This document shows positions 5,615-7,043 of a stretch of DNA of 7,043 nt, one piece after another. The position numbers and the translations under genes were made by a program. The DNA comes from Acidobacteriota bacterium (GTDB taxonomy: Bacteria > Acidobacteriota > Vicinamibacteria > Vicinamibacterales > JACQTH01): assembly GCA_016210935.1 (NCBI GenBank), contig JACQTH010000538.1, forward strand, positions 1-7,043, written 5' to 3'. How positions within the stretch are numbered: position 1 is the first letter of the stretch; every line of letters starts with the position of its first letter. Below the pieces are notes generated by a model. It did not search any database. It was not told the DNA's origin and worked only from the letters and a program-made list of their open reading frames with translations.

Positions 5615-5630
5615 ACGAACCTGAACTCCT

Positions 5631-6245
5631 TTATCTTGACAACGCTCGCAGCGCCTGACGCAGCGTGTGCTCGAAGGTGATGGCGGCGCCAGGCGGCGCG
5701 CTCTTGATGGCGCTCTCGACGGCGCGCTCGGCAAGCGGCCGATGATAGCCCAGATTCAGCAGCGCCGACAGCAGGTCGCGGCGCAGATCGTCGGGCCGCG
5801 CCTCCTCCACGGCCCCCGGCGCCTCGATCGTCTCCAGCTTGAAGGCGGCGAGCTTGTCTTTCAGCTCCAGCACGATCCGCTCGGCGGTCTTTCGGCCGAC
5901 GCCCGGAATCGCCGTCAGCCGCGCCACGTCACCGCGCTGCACGGCCGCCACCAGATCCGGCGGCTCGATCCCCGACATCGTGTTCAGCGCGAGCTTCGGC
6001 CCGACGCCGCTGATCGAGATGAGACGATCGAAGATCTGCAGCTCCAGCTCGGTCAGGAAACCGAACAGCGCGAGGGCGTCCTCCCGCACGTGCGTATGGA
6101 TGCGAAGCGATACCTCGGCGCCGGGCTCCGGCACGCGGTAGAACGTGGACAGCGGCACCTGCACGTCGTAGCCGACGCCCTGCACGTCGACGATGAGCCG
6201 CGTGGGCGCTTTCGTCAGGACGCGGCCGCGGAGAAACGCGATCAT
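5631..6245 (-). CDS. ruvA: Holliday junction DNA helicase subunit RuvA
   Basis: RuvA binds the four-way junction as a tetramer and loads the RuvB motors. The 204-residue protein opens with MIAFLRGRVLTKAP and an OB-fold domain (about 1-63) that includes the acidic pin E55-D56, the residues E. coli RuvA uses to separate strands at the junction centre. Two helix-hairpin-helix DNA-binding motifs follow, at SGVGPK (79-84) and PGVGRK (114-119) with the adjoining TAERIVLELKDKL. An acidic, flexible linker (about 137-150) leads to the C-terminal domain III (about 152-204) that contacts RuvB. The ATG at 6245 overlaps the ruvC stop as ATGA and has GGGGAG 7 nt upstream, so ruvC and ruvA are almost certainly translated in tandem. 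The frame stays open further upstream but those residues are a shadow of ruvC. The gene is followed by a 113-nt repeat-filled gap before ruvB. Confidence 0.97.
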   Translation of the reverse strand: MIAFLRGRVLTKAPTRLIVDVQGVGYDVQVPLSTFYRVPEPGAEVSLRIHTHVREDALALFGFLTELELQIFDRLISISGVGPKLALNTMSGIEPPDLVAAVQRGDVARLTAIPGVGRKTAERIVLELKDKLAAFKLETIEAPGAVEEARPDDLRRDLLSALLNLGYHRPLAERAVESAIKSAPPGAAITFEHTLRQALRALSR

Positions 6246-6835
6246 CCGCGTGTTCTCCCCATGAGCGCGGCCAGGTCGGCCGGCCCGAGCTGGCGCCAGC
6301 TGGTGGCGGCGCGCCGCGTCGTGGGCCCATTCTGCGCCCCTCGCTCCCGCTTCAGGCGGCTGGCGATGTCGTTCGAATGAACGTGACAGATCGCCACGGC
6401 CAGGGCGTCGGCGACGTCGTGGGGCGTTGGCGCGCGTCTCAGTCCCAGAAGCATTCGCACCATCTGCTGGACCTGCACCTTCTCGGCGCGGCCGTAGCCC
6501 ACGACCGCGCGCTTGATTTCCGCCGGCGAATACTCGGCCACCTCCACACCGGCTTCGCTGGCGGCGAGCAGGGCGACGCCGCGGGTATGACCCAGCTTCA
6601 GCGCGCTGCGGACGTTGGCCGCATGAAACACGTTTTCGACGGCCACGCAGGATGGCGCGCACTCCCGAATCAGCTTCAGGAGCTCGCGATGGACGAACTG
6701 CAGCTTGTCGGGAAACGTGGCGGACGCAGGCGGGCTGATCGCCCCGCAGACGAGAAGTCGATGACGGCTGCCGTCCGTTTCGACGCAGCCGTAGCCGGTC
6801 CGAGCCGAGCCCGGATCGATCCCGAAGACCTTCAC
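6242..6835 (-). CDS. ruvC: Crossover junction endodeoxyribonuclease RuvC
   Basis: RuvC is the dimeric, metal-dependent resolvase that nicks Holliday junctions symmetrically after RuvAB migration. The 197-residue protein has an RNase H-like fold with the acidic residues in place: D7 in FGIDPGSARTGYG, E67 in VAVENVF, and D140 and D143 in HDVADALAVAICH. The conserved YSPAEIKRAVVGYGRAEKVQVQ segment (102-123) is also present. The last 45 or so residues form a basic tail longer than the E. coli protein, which is 173 residues. The GTG at 6835 is chosen because it places the catalytic Asp at position 7 as in E. coli RuvC and overlaps the yebC stop as GTGA; the ATG at 6883 would add 16 residues translated from yebC. 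GAGG lies 10 nt upstream. The 4-nt overlaps on both sides indicate a coupled yebC-ruvC-ruvA unit. Confidence 0.97.
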   Translation of the reverse strand: MKVFGIDPGSARTGYGCVETDGSRHRLLVCGAISPPASATFPDKLQFVHRELLKLIRECAPSCVAVENVFHAANVRSALKLGHTRGVALLAASEAGVEVAEYSPAEIKRAVVGYGRAEKVQVQQMVRMLLGLRRAPTPHDVADALAVAICHVHSNDIASRLKRERGAQNGPTTRRAATSWRQLGPADLAALMGRTRG

Positions 6836-7043
6836 GCGAGTGAAGCCTCGATCTCCTTCTCTTCGATGTCGAAGTTGGACCACACGTGGCGCACGTCGTC
6901 GTGCTCCTCGATGACCTCCATCAGCTTGAGCATCTGCTGCGCGGCCTTGCCTTCGAGCTTCACGTAATTCTGCGGCAGCATCGCGATTTCGGCCGTCGCC
7001 GGCTCGATGCCGAGGCGTTTGACCGCGTCGAGGACGCCCTGGA
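6832..7043 (-). CDS. yebC: YebC/PmpR family protein, C-terminal fragment
   Basis: Only the last 69 residues lie in the window; the gene runs in from the right edge. The visible sequence includes GIEPATAEIAMLPQNYVKLEG, split here as GIEPATAEIAM then LPQNYVKLEG, followed by QQMLKLMEVIEEHDDVRHV and ending WSNFDIEEKEIEASLA. This matches the C-terminal domain of the YebC/TACO1 family with its IPQN and EDxDDVQxVYxNFDI patterns. Family members have been described as transcriptional regulators (PmpR) and, more recently, as factors that help ribosomes through difficult proline stretches; which applies here cannot be told. The position directly upstream of ruvC, with a 4-nt overlap, is the usual one and suggests shared transcription. 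The promoter of the block should lie beyond the right edge. Confidence 0.95.
   Translation of the reverse strand, partial: QGVLDAVKRLGIEPATAEIAMLPQNYVKLEGKAAQQMLKLMEVIEEHDDVRHVWSNFDIEEKEIEASLA

Noticed and set aside
5518..5616. Extension of RuvB to an ATG at 5616
   Set aside because: The extra 33 residues are translated from the palindromic repeat and bear no relation to RuvB; known RuvB proteins start near the 5517 position.
6246..6662. Upstream extension of the ruvA frame to an ATG at 6662
   Set aside because: The added residues are a frame-shifted shadow of ruvC. The ATG at 6245 has a good ribosome binding site and begins the conserved RuvA N-terminus.
1..7043. tRNA or rRNA genes, CRISPR arrays, insertion sequences, phage genes
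   Set aside because: None seen: no cloverleaf-like segments with a CCA end, no regularly spaced direct repeats with unique spacers, and no transposase or phage motifs in any frame.

Overview
The window is GC-rich bacterial chromosome that is almost entirely coding. It carries a co-directional minus-strand block: yebC (3' end) - ruvC - ruvA - ruvB - fabH - conserved hypothetical - stand-alone LigD-type polymerase domain - xth. After it come one plus-strand single-domain response regulator and the first 32 codons of minus-strand queA, which runs off the left edge. Protein signatures and several repeat types suggest an Acidobacteriota bacterium, perhaps of the Vicinamibacteria. Translated repeat motifs such as RLKAEATY and a GGGGCGGTT-loop-AACCGCCCC palindrome match my recollection of sequences scattered through such genomes. 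That taxonomic call is an inference and was not tested by any search.

Reading down the minus strand from the right edge, yebC and ruvC overlap by 4 nt (GTGA), and ruvC and ruvA overlap by 4 nt (ATGA). A 113-nt gap filled with nested palindromes and short tandem repeats separates ruvA from ruvB. RuvB overlaps the fabH reading frame by 7 nt. FabH begins with about 40 low-complexity residues written by a purine-rich 9-bp repeat. Next, after 31 nt, comes a conserved protein I cannot name. It overlaps by 29 nt the polymerase gene, whose GTG start has an AAGGAG just upstream. After 72 nt comes xth. The tight spacing suggests one long operon, with the ruvA-ruvB gap as the most likely internal control point.

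Functionally most of the block is DNA repair. RuvA, RuvB and RuvC migrate and resolve Holliday junctions. The polymerase domain resembles the gap-filling primase-polymerase of bacterial end joining. Xth is an AP endonuclease and 3'-5' exonuclease. FabH starts fatty acid synthesis and looks like a passenger. YebC and QueA, which commonly flank ruvCAB in other bacteria, are both here, but queA is separated from ruvB by about 4.4 kb of other genes.

The left end (97-372) is a divergent intergenic region between queA and the response regulator. It has no convincing gene and holds two blocks of TGCA spaced every 7 bp, in inverted orientation to each other. I saw no tRNA, rRNA, CRISPR array or insertion sequence. 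The features most worth following up are the repeats placed exactly at gene boundaries and the coupled hypothetical-polymerase-exonuclease set.
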